NCBI RefSeq assembly: GCF_014200725.1
Contig: NZ_JACHCL010000010.1
Coordinates: 1-64,000 of the forward strand
DNA from: Janthinobacterium silvisoli
GTDB taxonomy: Bacteria > Pseudomonadota > Gammaproteobacteria > Burkholderiales > Burkholderiaceae_D
DNA length: 64,000 nt
Direction of reading: 5' to 3'
Under the pieces are notes generated by a model. That model ran no database searches. It had not been told where the DNA came from and was given only the letters and a program-made list of their open reading frames with translations. The position numbers and the translations under genes are program-made. Positions within the stretch are counted from its first letter, which is position 1. Every line of letters starts with the position of its first letter. Below are positions 24,970 to 35,890 of this stretch, piece after piece.

Positions 24970-27900
24970 ATGCGCCCCATGGATTTTACCCGCGACGAAA
25001 CCAGTGAAACCCCAGTTGCCCCGGCCGCGCCGGGAGCGCCTTTGCCGTACGCCATCGCCACCTGGCTGCAACGGGTGGAGGCGGCCGCGCATCCGAAGGC
25101 TGTGCTCAATGTGGTCGAGCCCGACGCCAAGCTGAACCAGCATCGCTTGATTTATGTGCTGGCGCCCACCAGCGGAGGCCGCCATGTGGCGCTGTGCCTG
25201 TACAAGGCGCGGCTGCGGCCGAATGGCGATGTGGCGGCGGCCAGTCCCATCAGCGAAATTTTCTCCTTGCTGTCGGCGCCGCCCTCCTTTCTGACACCGG
25301 CCGATGAAGACCTGGTGCGTTTCTTCGTTGCCATGCGCAGCGGACAGAATTCGCAGACGGGTAGCGCCACGGAGCCGAAAGGCAAGGTCGGTGCGGCCCT
25401 GCTGAAAATGCTGGCCGAACAAGACAAGCTGTTGTGGGCCAATTCCTGGGCCGATGTGGGCAATGGCCTCGTGTATCCGCTGAAGGAAGGTCCGGTCCGT
25501 CCGGCGCGGCTGTTCTGGCGCGACGAGGGCAAGACCATGCGCCTGGGCTGGCAAGTTGACCCGCCGGAAGGCGTGAAACACCATGGCGCCGACCAGATCG
25601 ACTACATGCTGCCGACCGATCCGCCGTGGTATATCGATAACCTGTCGTGCGGCGTCCTGGAATTGAACCAGGGCGGTTCCGAAATTTCGCTGGCCGACCT
25701 GCAGGCGCTGGTGGCGCAGGCGCCGCCGCTGAACGCGAACGACAAGGTGCGCGTATCGCAATTGCTGCTGGCGCAAGGCTTGCAGCATTTGATGCCGCTG
25801 CCGCAACCGTTGCCGCAACGCTTGCGCAAGGATGTGCCCGCGCAACCGGTACTGCTGCTCGATAGCGCCATGCTGGCCGACGGCAGTTTGCAGCGCTGGC
25901 ATGACTTTGCCGTGCTGTCCTACGACTACGATGGCGAGCGCGTCTCGTTCGACCCGGCCCAGCGCGTGGTGCGCCAGATCGGCGATGTGACAGAAATTAT
26001 CCAGCGCAATACGGCCGACGAGGCGCGCGCGTTGGCGACCCTGGCGGGCCTGCAATTCAAGAAGCCCGGCTCGGCCCCGCTGAGCGGCTTGAAGGGCGCC
26101 CTGCTGCTGCCCAGCCAGGCGGAATGGCTGCGCTTTGCCGAGGCCGGCATTGAACAGTTGCAAGCGCAGGGCTGGATCGTCGAAAAAACGGCCAAGTACC
26201 GTTATGACGTGAGCGAAGTCGATGACTGGTATGCCGAGATCGACGACCAGGACCCGGACAGTGGCAATGCCTGGTTTGAGCTGGAACTGGGCATCGTGGT
26301 CGACCATGAGCGCGTGCCACTGCTGCCGGTGCTGGTGCAACTGATACGCAATGCGCCCAATGATTTCAATCCGAAAACCATCGAAGCGCATGGCGAAGAC
26401 GACCAAATGCTGGCCACCTTGCCCGGTGGCACCCGCGTCGCCTTGCCATGGGGAAGAGTGCGGCCGATTTTAAATACCCTGGGCGAGCTATATTTCAGCG
26501 ACAAGATCAAGCATGCCGTGCGCATGTCGACGCTCGATGCGGCGCGCCTGGAAGAGCTGGCGCGCGGCCTGGAAATGCAGTGGACGGGTGGCGAACAATT
26601 GCGCGCCATGGGCCGCAAGCTGAGCCAGTTCGGTTCCGTGCAAAAAGTGCCGGCGCCCGCCGGCTTGCAGGCGACTTTGCGCGATTACCAGGCCGATGGG
26701 CTGGCGTGGATGCAATTCCTGCGCGACCACGACCTGGCGGGGATTTTGGCCGATGATATGGGTCTCGGCAAGACCGTGCAAACGCTGGCGCATATATTGG
26801 TGGAGAAAGAAGCGGGACGGCTGACGCATCCGGCGCTGGTGATCGCGCCGACCAGTTTGATGGGCAACTGGCAGGATGAAGCGGCCAAGTTCGCGCCTTC
26901 CCTGAAGGTATTGCTGCTGCAAGGCAAGGACCGCGCCCAGCAGTTCGACCAGATAGACTCGTGCGACCTGGTGCTGACGACGTATGCCTTGTTGCCGCGC
27001 GACGAGGAAATCCTGCGCGAACACGATTTCCACCTGGTGATTCTCGACGAATCGCATTACATCAAGAATACCCGCAGCAAGGCGGCGCAAAGCGCGGGCC
27101 TGCTGCGCGCGCGCCACCGTCTGTGCCTGTCCGGCACGCCGCTGGAAAATCACCTGGGCGAATTGTGGTCGCAATTCCACTTCCTGCTGCCGGGCTTGCT
27201 GGGCGATGAAAAGACGTTCAACACGCAATTCCGCCATCCGATCGAGCGTCAGGACGATCCGTTGCGCCGCATGCTGTTGAACCGACGCATCAAGCCTTTC
27301 CTGTTGCGCCGTACCAAGGACAACGTGGCCAAGGAATTGCCGCCGAAAACGGAAATGGTACGCAAGGTGGAATTGACGGGGCCGCAGCGCGACCTGTACG
27401 AGACCGTGCGCTTGGCGATGGACCAGAAAGTGCGCGAGGAAATCGACAAGAAGGGCGTGGCGCGCAGCCAGATTGTGATCCTGGAAGCGTTGCTGAAATT
27501 GCGCCAGGTCTGCTGCGACCCGCGCCTGGTGAAATCCTTGCCGGCGAAAAAGCAGTCGGCCGGTTCGGCCAAGCTGCTCGATCTGATGCAGATGGTGGAA
27601 GACTTGCTTGATGAAGGCCGCAAGATCCTGGTGTTCTCGCAATTTACCAGCATGCTGGAATTGATCGAGGAAGAACTGGAATCGCGCGACATCCCGTATG
27701 CCTTGCTGACGGGGGAAACCAAAGACCGCAGCGCGCAAGTGGCAGCCTTCCAGCAGGGCGCCGTACCAATCTTCTTGATCAGCCTCAAGGCCGGTGGCGT
27801 GGGCTTGAACCTGACGGCGGCTGACACGGTCATCCATTATGACCCGTGGTGGAATCCGGCCGCGGAAAACCAGGCGACTGACCGCGCCTGGCGTATTGGT

Positions 27901-28080
27901 CAGGACAAGCCCGTGTTTGTGTATAAACTGATCGCCAAGGGCACCCTGGAAGAAAAAATCCAGCTGCTGCAGCAAAAGAAAGCGGAATTGGCCCAATCGA
28001 TCCTGGTCGAAGGCGAATCGCAAAAAATGGCCCTGACGCAGGAAGACTTGCAGCAAATTTTTGCACCGCTGGAAGATTAA
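24970..28080 (+). CDS. SNF2-family DNA-dependent ATPase / helicase
   Basis: 1036 residues from ATG 24970 (24979 is equally possible; neither has a clear SD). The N-terminal 560 residues are a bacterial SNF2-associated region without catalytic motifs. The helicase core follows: LRDYQADGLAWMQFL, Walker A ADDMGLGKT (about 595-602), VIAPTSLMGNWQDE, DESH box (about 692), SGTPLENHLGELWSQF, then the second lobe FSQFTSMLELIEEEL, LISLKAGGVGLNLTAAD, and DPWWNPAAENQATDRAWRIGQ. These are SNF2 motifs I-VI, so it should translocate on DNA and remodel protein-DNA complexes (RapA-like) rather than unwind. It is followed by a two-component pair. A second, unrelated-N-terminus SNF2 protein is at 58127. Confidence 0.93.
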   Translation: MRPMDFTRDETSETPVAPAAPGAPLPYAIATWLQRVEAAAHPKAVLNVVEPDAKLNQHRLIYVLAPTSGGRHVALCLYKARLRPNGDVAAASPISEIFSLLSAPPSFLTPADEDLVRFFVAMRSGQNSQTGSATEPKGKVGAALLKMLAEQDKLLWANSWADVGNGLVYPLKEGPVRPARLFWRDEGKTMRLGWQVDPPEGVKHHGADQIDYMLPTDPPWYIDNLSCGVLELNQGGSEISLADLQALVAQAPPLNANDKVRVSQLLLAQGLQHLMPLPQPLPQRLRKDVPAQPVLLLDSAMLADGSLQRWHDFAVLSYDYDGERVSFDPAQRVVRQIGDVTEIIQRNTADEARALATLAGLQFKKPGSAPLSGLKGALLLPSQAEWLRFAEAGIEQLQAQGWIVEKTAKYRYDVSEVDDWYAEIDDQDPDSGNAWFELELGIVVDHERVPLLPVLVQLIRNAPNDFNPKTIEAHGEDDQMLATLPGGTRVALPWGRVRPILNTLGELYFSDKIKHAVRMSTLDAARLEELARGLEMQWTGGEQLRAMGRKLSQFGSVQKVPAPAGLQATLRDYQADGLAWMQFLRDHDLAGILADDMGLGKTVQTLAHILVEKEAGRLTHPALVIAPTSLMGNWQDEAAKFAPSLKVLLLQGKDRAQQFDQIDSCDLVLTTYALLPRDEEILREHDFHLVILDESHYIKNTRSKAAQSAGLLRARHRLCLSGTPLENHLGELWSQFHFLLPGLLGDEKTFNTQFRHPIERQDDPLRRMLLNRRIKPFLLRRTKDNVAKELPPKTEMVRKVELTGPQRDLYETVRLAMDQKVREEIDKKGVARSQIVILEALLKLRQVCCDPRLVKSLPAKKQSAGSAKLLDLMQMVEDLLDEGRKILVFSQFTSMLELIEEELESRDIPYALLTGETKDRSAQVAAFQQGAVPIFLISLKAGGVGLNLTAADTVIHYDPWWNPAAENQATDRAWRIGQDKPVFVYKLIAKGTLEEKIQLLQQKKAELAQSILVEGESQKMALTQEDLQQIFAPLED

Positions 28081-28131
28081 ACGCTGCGCAGCGCTCTATA
28101 CTTGGCATTTCAATCTTGCCAGGTCTACAGC

Positions 28132-29322
28132 ATGCTGCCTTTTCTTTTATTGCTGCTCGCCGGCGTCATCCTGATGGCGCTGCGTTTCGTGCAATTGCGC
28201 CGCGCCTTGTTGCGTGCGCGGGCTGGCGAGGCCATGTTTCGCCAACTGGCTGAGCACAGCCTCGATGCGCTCTGGCTGCTGGACTGCGCCACCCTGGAGC
28301 TGCGTTATGTGAGCCCGGCCGCGCAGCGCCTGAGCGGGCATGACTTGCCGGCGCTGCAGGAACACGCGGTGCGCCTGGCGGCGGACGTGCCAGTCCGCTT
28401 GCAGCGCTGGCGCGATGGCGATACCAGCCGTTTGAGCTTGCTGCGCGAAGTGGAACTGCCGCATCGCGATGGCCAGATGCTGGCGCTGGAAGTGACCTCG
28501 ACACTCGTGCTCGATGCGGCCGGCCAGCCCATCTCGCTGGTGGGCGTGGCGCGCGACGTGACGCAGGCCCAGGCACAGGAGGCCGAGCACGAGCAACAGC
28601 AGAAGCGCTTTGCATCGATGCTGTCGCATGAATTCCGCACGCCGCTGGCCACCATCGATGGCGCCATCCAGCGTTTGGTGGCGACGGCTGGTGCGGCTGG
28701 CGTTGATGAGGGCACCCGCAAGCGTTACGTGAAGATCCAGACGGCCGTGGACCGCTTGCTGGCCATGATCAACGATTATCTGTCGCCCGAGCGCATGGCC
28801 GCCATTGGCCGTGAAAAAACGGCGAACGGCATCGCGCCGCTGGCCTTGCTGCAACAGGCGGCCGCTACCGTGCCGGCTAGCCATCCGGTACAGCTGCAGC
28901 TCGATGAAGACTTGCCGCCGCACTTGCGCTGCGATGTGCAAGGCATGGCGCTATGTTTAAAGATCTTGCTGGACAACGCCGTCAAGTTCAGTCCGGCTGG
29001 TAGTCCGATTGTGCTGGAAGGGCGGCTGGCGCCTGAAGGTGGCGTGGCCTTGTCCGTCAGCGACCAGGGACCTGGCGTGCTTGACGATGAGATGGGCCGC
29101 GTGTTTGAAAAAGGGTTCCGTGGTATCCATGCGGGTAGTCATGCGGGCGCGGGCCTGGGCTTGTACATGGCGCGCGCCGTGGTCGAGGTGCATGGCGGCA
29201 GTTTACAGCTCCGTAATCGCCCTGACGGGGGCGCGATTTTCCGGATTTGGCTGCCGATACCTGTTGATACGGGGAAAAGCCTTGCTTCAGCTGTAGTCAG
29301 CCATGATAATTCCTTGACGTAA
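28132..29322 (+). CDS. PAS-domain sensor histidine kinase
   Basis: 396 residues from ATG 28132 (a TTG at 28102 adds ten). One N-terminal transmembrane segment (2-16) is followed by a cytoplasmic PAS domain (about 30-150; FRQLAEHSLDALWLLDCATL, VSLVGVARDVT region), then HisKA with H166 in SMLSHEFRTPLATIDG and a HATPase domain: LKILLDNAVKFSP (N box), SDQGPGVLDDEM (G1), GAGLGLYMARAVVEVHGG (G2). With only one membrane pass and no periplasmic loop it probably senses a cytoplasmic or redox signal through PAS. Its partner is the response regulator 83 bp downstream. Confidence 0.92.
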   Translation: MLPFLLLLLAGVILMALRFVQLRRALLRARAGEAMFRQLAEHSLDALWLLDCATLELRYVSPAAQRLSGHDLPALQEHAVRLAADVPVRLQRWRDGDTSRLSLLREVELPHRDGQMLALEVTSTLVLDAAGQPISLVGVARDVTQAQAQEAEHEQQQKRFASMLSHEFRTPLATIDGAIQRLVATAGAAGVDEGTRKRYVKIQTAVDRLLAMINDYLSPERMAAIGREKTANGIAPLALLQQAAATVPASHPVQLQLDEDLPPHLRCDVQGMALCLKILLDNAVKFSPAGSPIVLEGRLAPEGGVALSVSDQGPGVLDDEMGRVFEKGFRGIHAGSHAGAGLGLYMARAVVEVHGGSLQLRNRPDGGAIFRIWLPIPVDTGKSLASAVVSHDNSLT

Positions 29323-29405
29323 ACCTATTAGGCCGTCCATCATGGATGCAGGAGTGTTTGGCAGGTTTGCCCACGATGTTCCACTAACGGAAGAATGGCG
29401 TAGCA

Positions 29406-30086
29406 ATGACGAAAATACTGATCGTCGAAGACAACCTGGACTACGCTGAAGACATGGCGGAGTTCCTGGTGGAGCTCGAACATGAAGTCCATATCACCAG
29501 CTCGGCTGGCGGTATGTGGACGGCCTTGAGTCATGGCAATATTGACGTGGTAGTGCTCGACCTGGGCCTGCCTGATGAAGATGGTTTCAATGTCATCCCC
29601 CGCATGCGCCAGCTGTATCCACAGATCGGCGTGCTGGTGTTGACGGGCCGCGTGGCGTTTGACAGCCGCATCCTGGGCTTGCGCCTGGGGGCCGACCATT
29701 ATCTGACCAAGCCGATCAAATTCCCTGAACTGGCCGCGCACATTGAGGCGCTGGACCGCCGTGTCGGTCCGCAAGACCCTGCGCCAGAGCCTAACAAGTG
29801 GACCTTGAAAGTAAGTGCTCGCCAACTTGAGCTGATGGGCTCGGTGATCGCCCTGACGGAAAAGGAATTCAACTTCCTGCACCTGCTGACGATCAACACC
29901 CGCCCCGTGCCACGCGACGTCATCGTGGCCGGCATGGGCGGTGAAGATCCCGATGCCGGCCGCCGCGTAGACATGCTGGTGTATCGCCTGCGCAAGAAAG
30001 CCAAGACGGGCCTGGGCCAGGATTTACCGCTGCGTAGCGCCTACGGCGAGGGTTACAGCCTGTCGGCCAGCTTTAATCTGTCTTGA
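29406..30086 (+). CDS. Response regulator, receiver plus winged-helix DNA-binding domain
   Basis: 226 residues. Receiver domain 1-118 with acidic pocket E8-D9, phosphoacceptor D52 (VVVLDLGLPDEDGF), Thr in VLVLTGR and Lys in YLTKPIKFPEL. The C-terminal 125-226 is an OmpR/PhoB-like winged helix (LTEKEFNFLHLL, GRRVDMLVYRLRKK, LRSAYGEGYSLSA), although VIVAGMGGEDPDAG is a divergent recognition region. It acts as the transcriptional output of the adjacent PAS kinase. Its targets are not evident; the genes around it are a SNF2 ATPase and a RAYT. Confidence 0.92.
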   Translation: MTKILIVEDNLDYAEDMAEFLVELEHEVHITSSAGGMWTALSHGNIDVVVLDLGLPDEDGFNVIPRMRQLYPQIGVLVLTGRVAFDSRILGLRLGADHYLTKPIKFPELAAHIEALDRRVGPQDPAPEPNKWTLKVSARQLELMGSVIALTEKEFNFLHLLTINTRPVPRDVIVAGMGGEDPDAGRRVDMLVYRLRKKAKTGLGQDLPLRSAYGEGYSLSASFNLS

Positions 30087-30089
30087 AAG

Positions 30090-30171
30090 TCTGTCCCATA
30101 GCGATGGCATGCTAAAAAGGGACAGAGTCAGGCGGATTTTCTGGCCTGAAAAATAAATTGGGGTCAGAGTC
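30090..30171. repeat. Compound palindromic element upstream of the RAYT gene
   Basis: Contains TCTGTCCC (30090-30097) / GGGACAGA (30119-30126), TCAGGC / GCCTGA (about 30128-30149), and AAATTGGGGTCAGAGTC (30155-30171). The last is an imperfect inverted copy (15 of 17) of 31037-31053 on the far side of the RAYT gene. CAGAGTCA occurs twice (30123-30130, 30165-30172). Confidence 0.65.
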
Positions 30172-30231
30172 ATGCCCTGCATGGTATTGTGTGTAAAATC
30201 AAGGCTGAGCCCTCTTTTTACGCACATCACC

Positions 30232-30939
30232 ATGGCCCGTCTGCCCCGTCTGATTATCCCCAATCTCCCCCATTACGTGATACAGCGCGGCGCCAACCGC
30301 CAGCCGGTGTTCCAGGATGCCGACGATTATGCGCAATTTTTATCCTGGCTGAAAAGCGGGGCAAAAATGTTCAAAGTCGCCATTCACGCCTACATTTTGT
30401 TGCCTGATCAACTACATTTTCTGGCCACCCCAGCAGATAGCACGGGGCTCGGACAGTTGATGCAATGGCTGGGACGCTATTACGTGCCTTATTTCAATCA
30501 AAAATACAGCCGCGAAGGCAGCTTGTGGCAAGGGCGCTACAAAACGTCCGTCATCGACGCCGACAATTTCTTCCTGCTCTGCTGCCGTTACCTGGAATTC
30601 GTTCCCGTGCAAGCGGGCCTGGCCGCCCAGCCGTTTGAGTACAGCTGGTCCAGCTATGCCCACCACGCGGGTTTCCGTCCCGATGCCTTGATTACCGATC
30701 ATGCGCTGTACTGGGCGCTGGGCAACACGCCGTTCGACCGCGAAGCCGCTTATCTGCGTCTGTTTGAGCAGGGTCTGGGCAGCAGCCAGGTCAAGACGGT
30801 GGAGCAGGCCGTATTGAAAGGCTGGCCGCTGGGTTCCGAGGCGTTCAAGCAAGCGCTGGAACTCAAGATGAAGCGGCAAGTGCTGCCCGCCAAGCGGGGC
30901 CGGCCGCGCAAAATCGTCAGCGAGACGGTCGAGCAATAA
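30232..30939 (+). CDS. REP-associated tyrosine transposase (RAYT, Y1/HUH superfamily), variant HUH motif
   Basis: 235 residues from ATG 30232, starting MARLPRLIIPNLPHYVIQRG, the classic RAYT N-terminus. The Y1 transposase domain includes HAYILLPDQLHFLATP, where most relatives have N-H-x-H; here the HUH first His is Q60 (Q60-L61-H62). The catalytic Tyr is probably Y120 in CCRYLEFVPVQAGL, and WQGRYKTSVID and YSWSSYAHH are typical. RAYTs are domesticated single-copy transposases that spread or maintain REP/BIME palindromes. Related palindromes flank this gene and lie at 131 and 14295. Whether it still nicks DNA is doubtful given the lost histidine. The C-terminus ends in a basic KRGRPRK tail. 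Confidence 0.88.
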   Translation: MARLPRLIIPNLPHYVIQRGANRQPVFQDADDYAQFLSWLKSGAKMFKVAIHAYILLPDQLHFLATPADSTGLGQLMQWLGRYYVPYFNQKYSREGSLWQGRYKTSVIDADNFFLLCCRYLEFVPVQAGLAAQPFEYSWSSYAHHAGFRPDALITDHALYWALGNTPFDREAAYLRLFEQGLGSSQVKTVEQAVLKGWPLGSEAFKQALELKMKRQVLPAKRGRPRKIVSETVEQ

Positions 30940-30992
30940 CTTTTTAGCAAAATACAGGCAGTTTTCAGAATTGAATCAAGATTGCTTTTACT

Positions 30993-31053
30993 ATGTCCCC
31001 ATTTAATTTTATGGGCGACAAAATGAAATTTAATTCGACTCCGACCCTAATTT
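30993..31053. repeat. Palindromic element downstream of the RAYT gene
   Basis: GTCCCCAT and ATGGGCGAC form an imperfect hairpin (about 30993-31019), followed by GACTCCGACCCTAATTT (31037-31053), the inverted counterpart of 30155-30171. Together the two flanks bracket the RAYT gene like BIME ends. Confidence 0.6.
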
Positions 31054-31122
31054 TTTCAGTTGAGTTTTTTATTGCATTGCACTACTCTAGTTTTTCGATA
31101 GTCATATGCAGCGGAGAAGCCC

Positions 31123-34100
31123 ATGAAAGCGCAAGGCCTGTACGACCCAGCCAATGAACACGATGCCTGCGGCGTCGGTTTCGTCGCCCATATCAAGGGC
31201 AACAAGACCCATTCGATCGTCGAACAGGGTTTGCTAATCCTGAAAAATCTCGATCACCGGGGTGCCGTGGGCGCCGATGCGCTGATGGGCGATGGCGCCG
31301 GCATCCTGATCCAGATTCCAGACCAGTACTACCGCGAAGAAATGGCCAAGCAGGGCGTGGAATTGCCGCCGCCTGGCGAATATGGCGTGGGCATGGTCTT
31401 TTTGCCGAAAGAAAACGCTTCGCGCATTGCCTGCGAACAGGAAATCGAGCGCGCCGTGCGTATCGAAGGCCAGGTCGTGCTGGGCTGGCGCAACGTGCCC
31501 ATCGATACCGAGATGCCGATGTCGCCCACCGTGCGCGCCAAGGAACCCGTGATCCGTCAGATTTTTATCGGCCGTGGCCCGGACATCATGGTGACCGATG
31601 CGCTCGAGCGCAAACTGTATGTGATCCGTAAATCGTCGGGCCACGCCATCCAGGCGCTCAAACTGCTGCATGGCAAGGAATTTTTCGTGCCGTCGATGTC
31701 GGCGCGCACCATCGTCTACAAGGGCTTGCTGCTGGCCGACCAGGTGGGCGTGTACTACAAGGACTTGCAGGATGCGCGTTGCATCTCGGCGCTGGCGCTG
31801 GTGCATCAGCGTTTCTCGACCAATACTTTCCCGGAATGGCCGCTGGCCCACCCGTATCGTTTGATCGCGCACAATGGCGAGATCAACACGGTGAAAGGCA
31901 ATTTCAACTGGATGCGCGCGCGCGAAGGCGTGATGAAGTCGGCCGTGCTGGGCGAAGACTTGCAAAAGCTGTTTCCACTGATTTATGAAGGCCAGTCCGA
32001 CACGGCGTGTTTCGACAATGCGCTGGAATTGCTGCTGATGGCCGGCTATCCGATCGCCCAGGCGATGATGATGATGATCCCGGAAGCGTGGGAAAACCAC
32101 ACGACCATGGATGACAACCGCCGTGCCTTCTATGAATACCATGCCGCCATGATGGAGCCGTGGGACGGCCCGGCCGCCATGGCGTTTACCGATGGCCGCC
32201 ATATCGGCGGCACGCTGGACCGCAATGGCTTGCGCCCGGCGCGCTACATCGTCACCGACGATGACCTTGTCGTGATGGCCTCGGAATCGGGCGTGCTGCC
32301 GATCCCGGAATCGAAAATCATCCAGAAATGGCGCTTGCAGCCTGGCAAGATGTTCCTGATCGACCTGGAAGCGGGCCGCATCATCGACGACCAGGAATTG
32401 AAGAATACCTACGCCAACGCCAAGCCATACAAGGCGTGGATCAACTCGGTGCGCATCAAGCTCGACGCGATCAAGCTGCTCGATGGCCAGGTCAGGCACG
32501 CGCCTGCGCAAGGCGAAAAAGCCCAGCCGTCCTTGCTGGACCGCCAGCAAGCGTTTGGCTACACCCAGGAAGACTTGAAATTCCTGATGGCGCCGATGGC
32601 CGTGGCCGGCGAAGAGGCCACCGGTTCGATGGGCAATGACTCGCCGCTGGCCGTCATGTCGAACAAGCTCAAGCCGCTCTACAATTACTTCAAGCAATTA
32701 TTTGCGCAAGTGACCAATCCGCCGATCGACCCGATCCGCGAAGCGATGGTGATGTCGCTGGTGTCGTTTATCGGACCGAAACCGAACTTGCTCGACACGA
32801 ATAACGTCAATCCGCCGATGCGCCTGGAAGTGTCGCAGCCGGTCCTGGGTTTTGATGACATGACGCGTTTGCGCAATATCAGCGCGCATACGGGCGGCAA
32901 GTTCAAGTCGTATGAACTCGATATCTGCTATCCATTGGCCTGGGGCAAGGAAGGCGTGGAAGCCTGCCTGGCCTCGCTGTGTGCCGAGGCGGTCGATGCC
33001 GTGAAATCCGGCCACAACATTTTGATTGTTTCGGATCGTGCCATCTGCGCCGATCAGGTGGCGATCCCCGCGCTACTGGCGACATCGACCGTGCATCAGC
33101 ACCTGGTCAGCAAGGGCTTGCGCGCCTCTACCGGCTTGGTGGTGGAAACGGGCTCGGCGCGCGAGACGCATCACTTCGCCTTGCTGGCAGGCTATGGTGC
33201 GGAAGCCGTCCACCCGTACCTGGCGATGGAAACCCTGGTCGAGCTGGCGCATGGTTTACCGGGCGATTTGTCTGGCGACAAAGCCATCTATAACTACACC
33301 AAGGCCGTCGGCAAGGGCTTGATGAAGGTGATGTCGAAGATGGGCATCTCGACGTATATGTCGTATTGCGGTGCGCAAATCTTTGAAGCGATCGGCTTGA
33401 ACAAGTCGCTGGTCGACAAATACTTCAAGGGCACGGCGTCGAACGTGGAAGGCATCGGCGTATTTGAAGTGGCGGAAGAAGCGCTGCGTTTGCACAACCT
33501 GGCCTTCGGCAACGATCCCTTGTTGGCCGACAAGCTCGACGCGGGCGGCGAATACGCGTTCCGCGTGCGCGGCGAAGACCATATGTGGACGCCGGACGCG
33601 ATTGCCAAGTTGCAGCACTCCACGCGCAGCAATAATTTCTCCAGCTATAAAGAGTACGCGCAAATCATCAATGACCAGAGCCGCCGTCATCTGACCTTGC
33701 GCGGCCTGTTCGAATTCAAGCTCGACCCGACCAAGGCGATCCCGCTCGATGAAGTGGAACCGGCCAAGGAAATCGTCAAGCGTTTTGCGACCGGCGCAAT
33801 GTCGCTGGGCTCGATCAGCACGGAAGCGCACGCGACCCTGGCCGTGGCGATGAACCGCATCGGCGGCAAGTCGAATACGGGCGAGGGCGGCGAAGATCCG
33901 AACCGCTATACGCAGGAATTGAAGGGCATCCCTATCCGCCAGGGCGACACCATGGCCTCGGTAGTGGGCGCCGAACAGATCGTGGTCGACATCCCGCTGC
34001 AGGAAGGCGATTCCATGCGTTCGCGCATCAAGCAAGTGGCGTCGGGCCGTTTTGGCGTCACGGCCGCTTACCTGAATTCGGCTGACCAGATCCAGATCAA

Positions 34101-35823
34101 GATGGCGCAGGGTGCAAAACCGGGCGAAGGCGGTCAGTTGCCTGGCCATAAGGTGTCGGAATACATCGCCAGCCTGCGCTTTTCCGTGCCGGGCGTGGGC
34201 TTGATTTCGCCGCCGCCGCACCATGATATTTATTCGATCGAAGATCTGGCGCAGCTGATCCATGACTTGAAAAACGCCAATCCGCGCGCCTCGATTTCCG
34301 TGAAACTGGTGTCGGAAGTGGGGATCGGCACGGTGGCTGCCGGCGTTACCAAGGCCAAGGCCGACCACGTGGTGGTCGCTGGCCACGATGGCGGCACGGG
34401 TGCGTCGCCGCTGTCGTCGGTGAAGCATGCGGGCACGCCGTGGGAACTGGGCCTGGCCGAAACCCAGCAAACGCTGGTGTTGAACGGCTTGCGCAGCCGC
34501 ATCCGCGTGCAAGCCGATGGCCAGATGAAAACCGGCCGCGACGTGGTGATTGCCGCCTTGCTGGGCGCCGATGAAATCGGTTTCGCCACGGCGCCGCTGG
34601 TGGTCGAAGGCTGCATCATGATGCGCAAATGTCATTTGAATACCTGCCCGGTCGGTGTGGCCACGCAAGACCCGGTGCTGCGCGCCAAGTTCTCGGGCAA
34701 ACCCGAGTATGTCGTCAATTACTTCTTCTTCGTTGCCGAAGAAGCCCGTCAATTGATGGCGCAGCTGGGCATCCGCACTTATGACGAGCTGATCGGCCGC
34801 GTCGACCTGCTGGATAAATCGAAGGCGATTTCGCACTGGAAGGCGCAGGGCCTGGATTTCTCGGCCATCTTCCACAAGCCGGAAACGCAAGATGGCCAGT
34901 CCTGTCGCCACGTGGAAAACCAGGACCATGCGCTGGAAAAAGCGCTGGATCACAAGCTGATCGCGCAGGCGCGCGCGGCGCTGGAAAAGGGCGAGCGCGT
35001 TTCGTTCATTTCGCCGGTGCGCAACCTGAACCGCACGGTAGGCACCATGCTGTCCGGTGAAGTGGCGAAGAAATATGGCCATGCCGGCTTGCCGGATGAC
35101 ACGATTCACATCCAGCTGCAAGGCACGGCAGGCCAGTCGGCCTGCGCTTTCCTGGCGCACGGCATCACGATCGACCTGGTGGGCGAAGGCAACGATTACG
35201 TGGGTAAAGGTTTATCGGGCGGCCGCATCATCGTGCGCCCGAATACGGAATTCCGTGGCTGGGCGGTGGACAACATCATCATCGGCAACACGGTGCTGTA
35301 TGGCGCAATTGCCGGTGAAGCCTTCTTCAATGGCGTGGCCGGTGAACGCTTTGCCGTGCGCAACTCGGGCGCCACCACGGTGGTCGAGGGCCTGGGCGAC
35401 CATGGCTGCGAATACATGACGGGCGGCACGGTGGTGGTGCTGGGCGCTACGGGCCGCAACTTTGCGGCCGGCATGTCGGGCGGCATCGCCTATGTGTATG
35501 ACCCGGCCGGCGAATTTGCCAGCAAGTGCAACACAGCCATGGTCAGCCTGGACAAGGTGGTCAGCGCGTCTGAACAGCAGGTCGACCGCGACGCCTGGCA
35601 TACCCAGCACCGCGACGGCTTGCCGGAAGCCGACGAAGTGATACTGAAGCGTTTGATCGAGCGCCACTTCAAGCATACGGGCAGTACCCGCGCCCGTTTC
35701 CTGCTCGATGACTGGGCCACGGCACGCGCCAAGTTCGTCAAGGTCTTCCCGAACGAATACAAGCGCGCACTGATCGAAATGGCGGCCGACGCCGCCATGG
35801 AAGTCGAAGCCGTCGCTGCCTGA
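31123..35823 (+). CDS. gltB: Glutamate synthase (NADPH), large subunit
   Basis: 1566 residues. Transfers the amide of glutamine to 2-oxoglutarate, giving two glutamates; cytoplasmic alpha subunit with GltD. The start (ATG 31123 after GGAG) leaves a 15-residue propeptide before the catalytic Cys16 of the Ntn amidotransferase domain ([16 protein letters not shown]). Then come the central domain, the FMN/2-oxoglutarate synthase domain ([20 protein letters not shown] part, [36 protein letters not shown]), the 3Fe-4S motif [15 protein letters not shown] (from C1170), and the C-terminal GXGXG beta-helix. gltD follows 67 bp downstream. Confidence 0.97.
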   Translation: MKAQGLYDPANEHDACGVGFVAHIKGNKTHSIVEQGLLILKNLDHRGAVGADALMGDGAGILIQIPDQYYREEMAKQGVELPPPGEYGVGMVFLPKENASRIACEQEIERAVRIEGQVVLGWRNVPIDTEMPMSPTVRAKEPVIRQIFIGRGPDIMVTDALERKLYVIRKSSGHAIQALKLLHGKEFFVPSMSARTIVYKGLLLADQVGVYYKDLQDARCISALALVHQRFSTNTFPEWPLAHPYRLIAHNGEINTVKGNFNWMRAREGVMKSAVLGEDLQKLFPLIYEGQSDTACFDNALELLLMAGYPIAQAMMMMIPEAWENHTTMDDNRRAFYEYHAAMMEPWDGPAAMAFTDGRHIGGTLDRNGLRPARYIVTDDDLVVMASESGVLPIPESKIIQKWRLQPGKMFLIDLEAGRIIDDQELKNTYANAKPYKAWINSVRIKLDAIKLLDGQVRHAPAQGEKAQPSLLDRQQAFGYTQEDLKFLMAPMAVAGEEATGSMGNDSPLAVMSNKLKPLYNYFKQLFAQVTNPPIDPIREAMVMSLVSFIGPKPNLLDTNNVNPPMRLEVSQPVLGFDDMTRLRNISAHTGGKFKSYELDICYPLAWGKEGVEACLASLCAEAVDAVKSGHNILIVSDRAICADQVAIPALLATSTVHQHLVSKGLRASTGLVVETGSARETHHFALLAGYGAEAVHPYLAMETLVELAHGLPGDLSGDKAIYNYTKAVGKGLMKVMSKMGISTYMSYCGAQIFEAIGLNKSLVDKYFKGTASNVEGIGVFEVAEEALRLHNLAFGNDPLLADKLDAGGEYAFRVRGEDHMWTPDAIAKLQHSTRSNNFSSYKEYAQIINDQSRRHLTLRGLFEFKLDPTKAIPLDEVEPAKEIVKRFATGAMSLGSISTEAHATLAVAMNRIGGKSNTGEGGEDPNRYTQELKGIPIRQGDTMASVVGAEQIVVDIPLQEGDSMRSRIKQVASGRFGVTAAYLNSADQIQIKMAQGAKPGEGGQLPGHKVSEYIASLRFSVPGVGLISPPPHHDIYSIEDLAQLIHDLKNANPRASISVKLVSEVGIGTVAAGVTKAKADHVVVAGHDGGTGASPLSSVKHAGTPWELGLAETQQTLVLNGLRSRIRVQADGQMKTGRDVVIAALLGADEIGFATAPLVVEGCIMMRKCHLNTCPVGVATQDPVLRAKFSGKPEYVVNYFFFVAEEARQLMAQLGIRTYDELIGRVDLLDKSKAISHWKAQGLDFSAIFHKPETQDGQSCRHVENQDHALEKALDHKLIAQARAALEKGERVSFISPVRNLNRTVGTMLSGEVAKKYGHAGLPDDTIHIQLQGTAGQSACAFLAHGITIDLVGEGNDYVGKGLSGGRIIVRPNTEFRGWAVDNIIIGNTVLYGAIAGEAFFNGVAGERFAVRNSGATTVVEGLGDHGCEYMTGGTVVVLGATGRNFAAGMSGGIAYVYDPAGEFASKCNTAMVSLDKVVSASEQQVDRDAWHTQHRDGLPEADEVILKRLIERHFKHTGSTRARFLLDDWATARAKFVKVFPNEYKRALIEMAADAAMEVEAVAA

Positions 35824-35890
35824 GCCAGCCTAACACTATGACCGGGAGCGGCCAGGCCGCTCCCCGCTAGCCAAATACAAAGGAATTATC

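Noticed and set aside
24727..28056. Antisense frames opposite the first SNF2 gene
   Set aside because: They have no start signals or domains; the sense gene covers the region with a full set of SNF2 motifs.
31234..35160. Two long antisense reading frames opposite gltB
   Set aside because: They mirror the strong codon bias of gltB and encode low-complexity His/Arg/Gln-rich sequence without domains.
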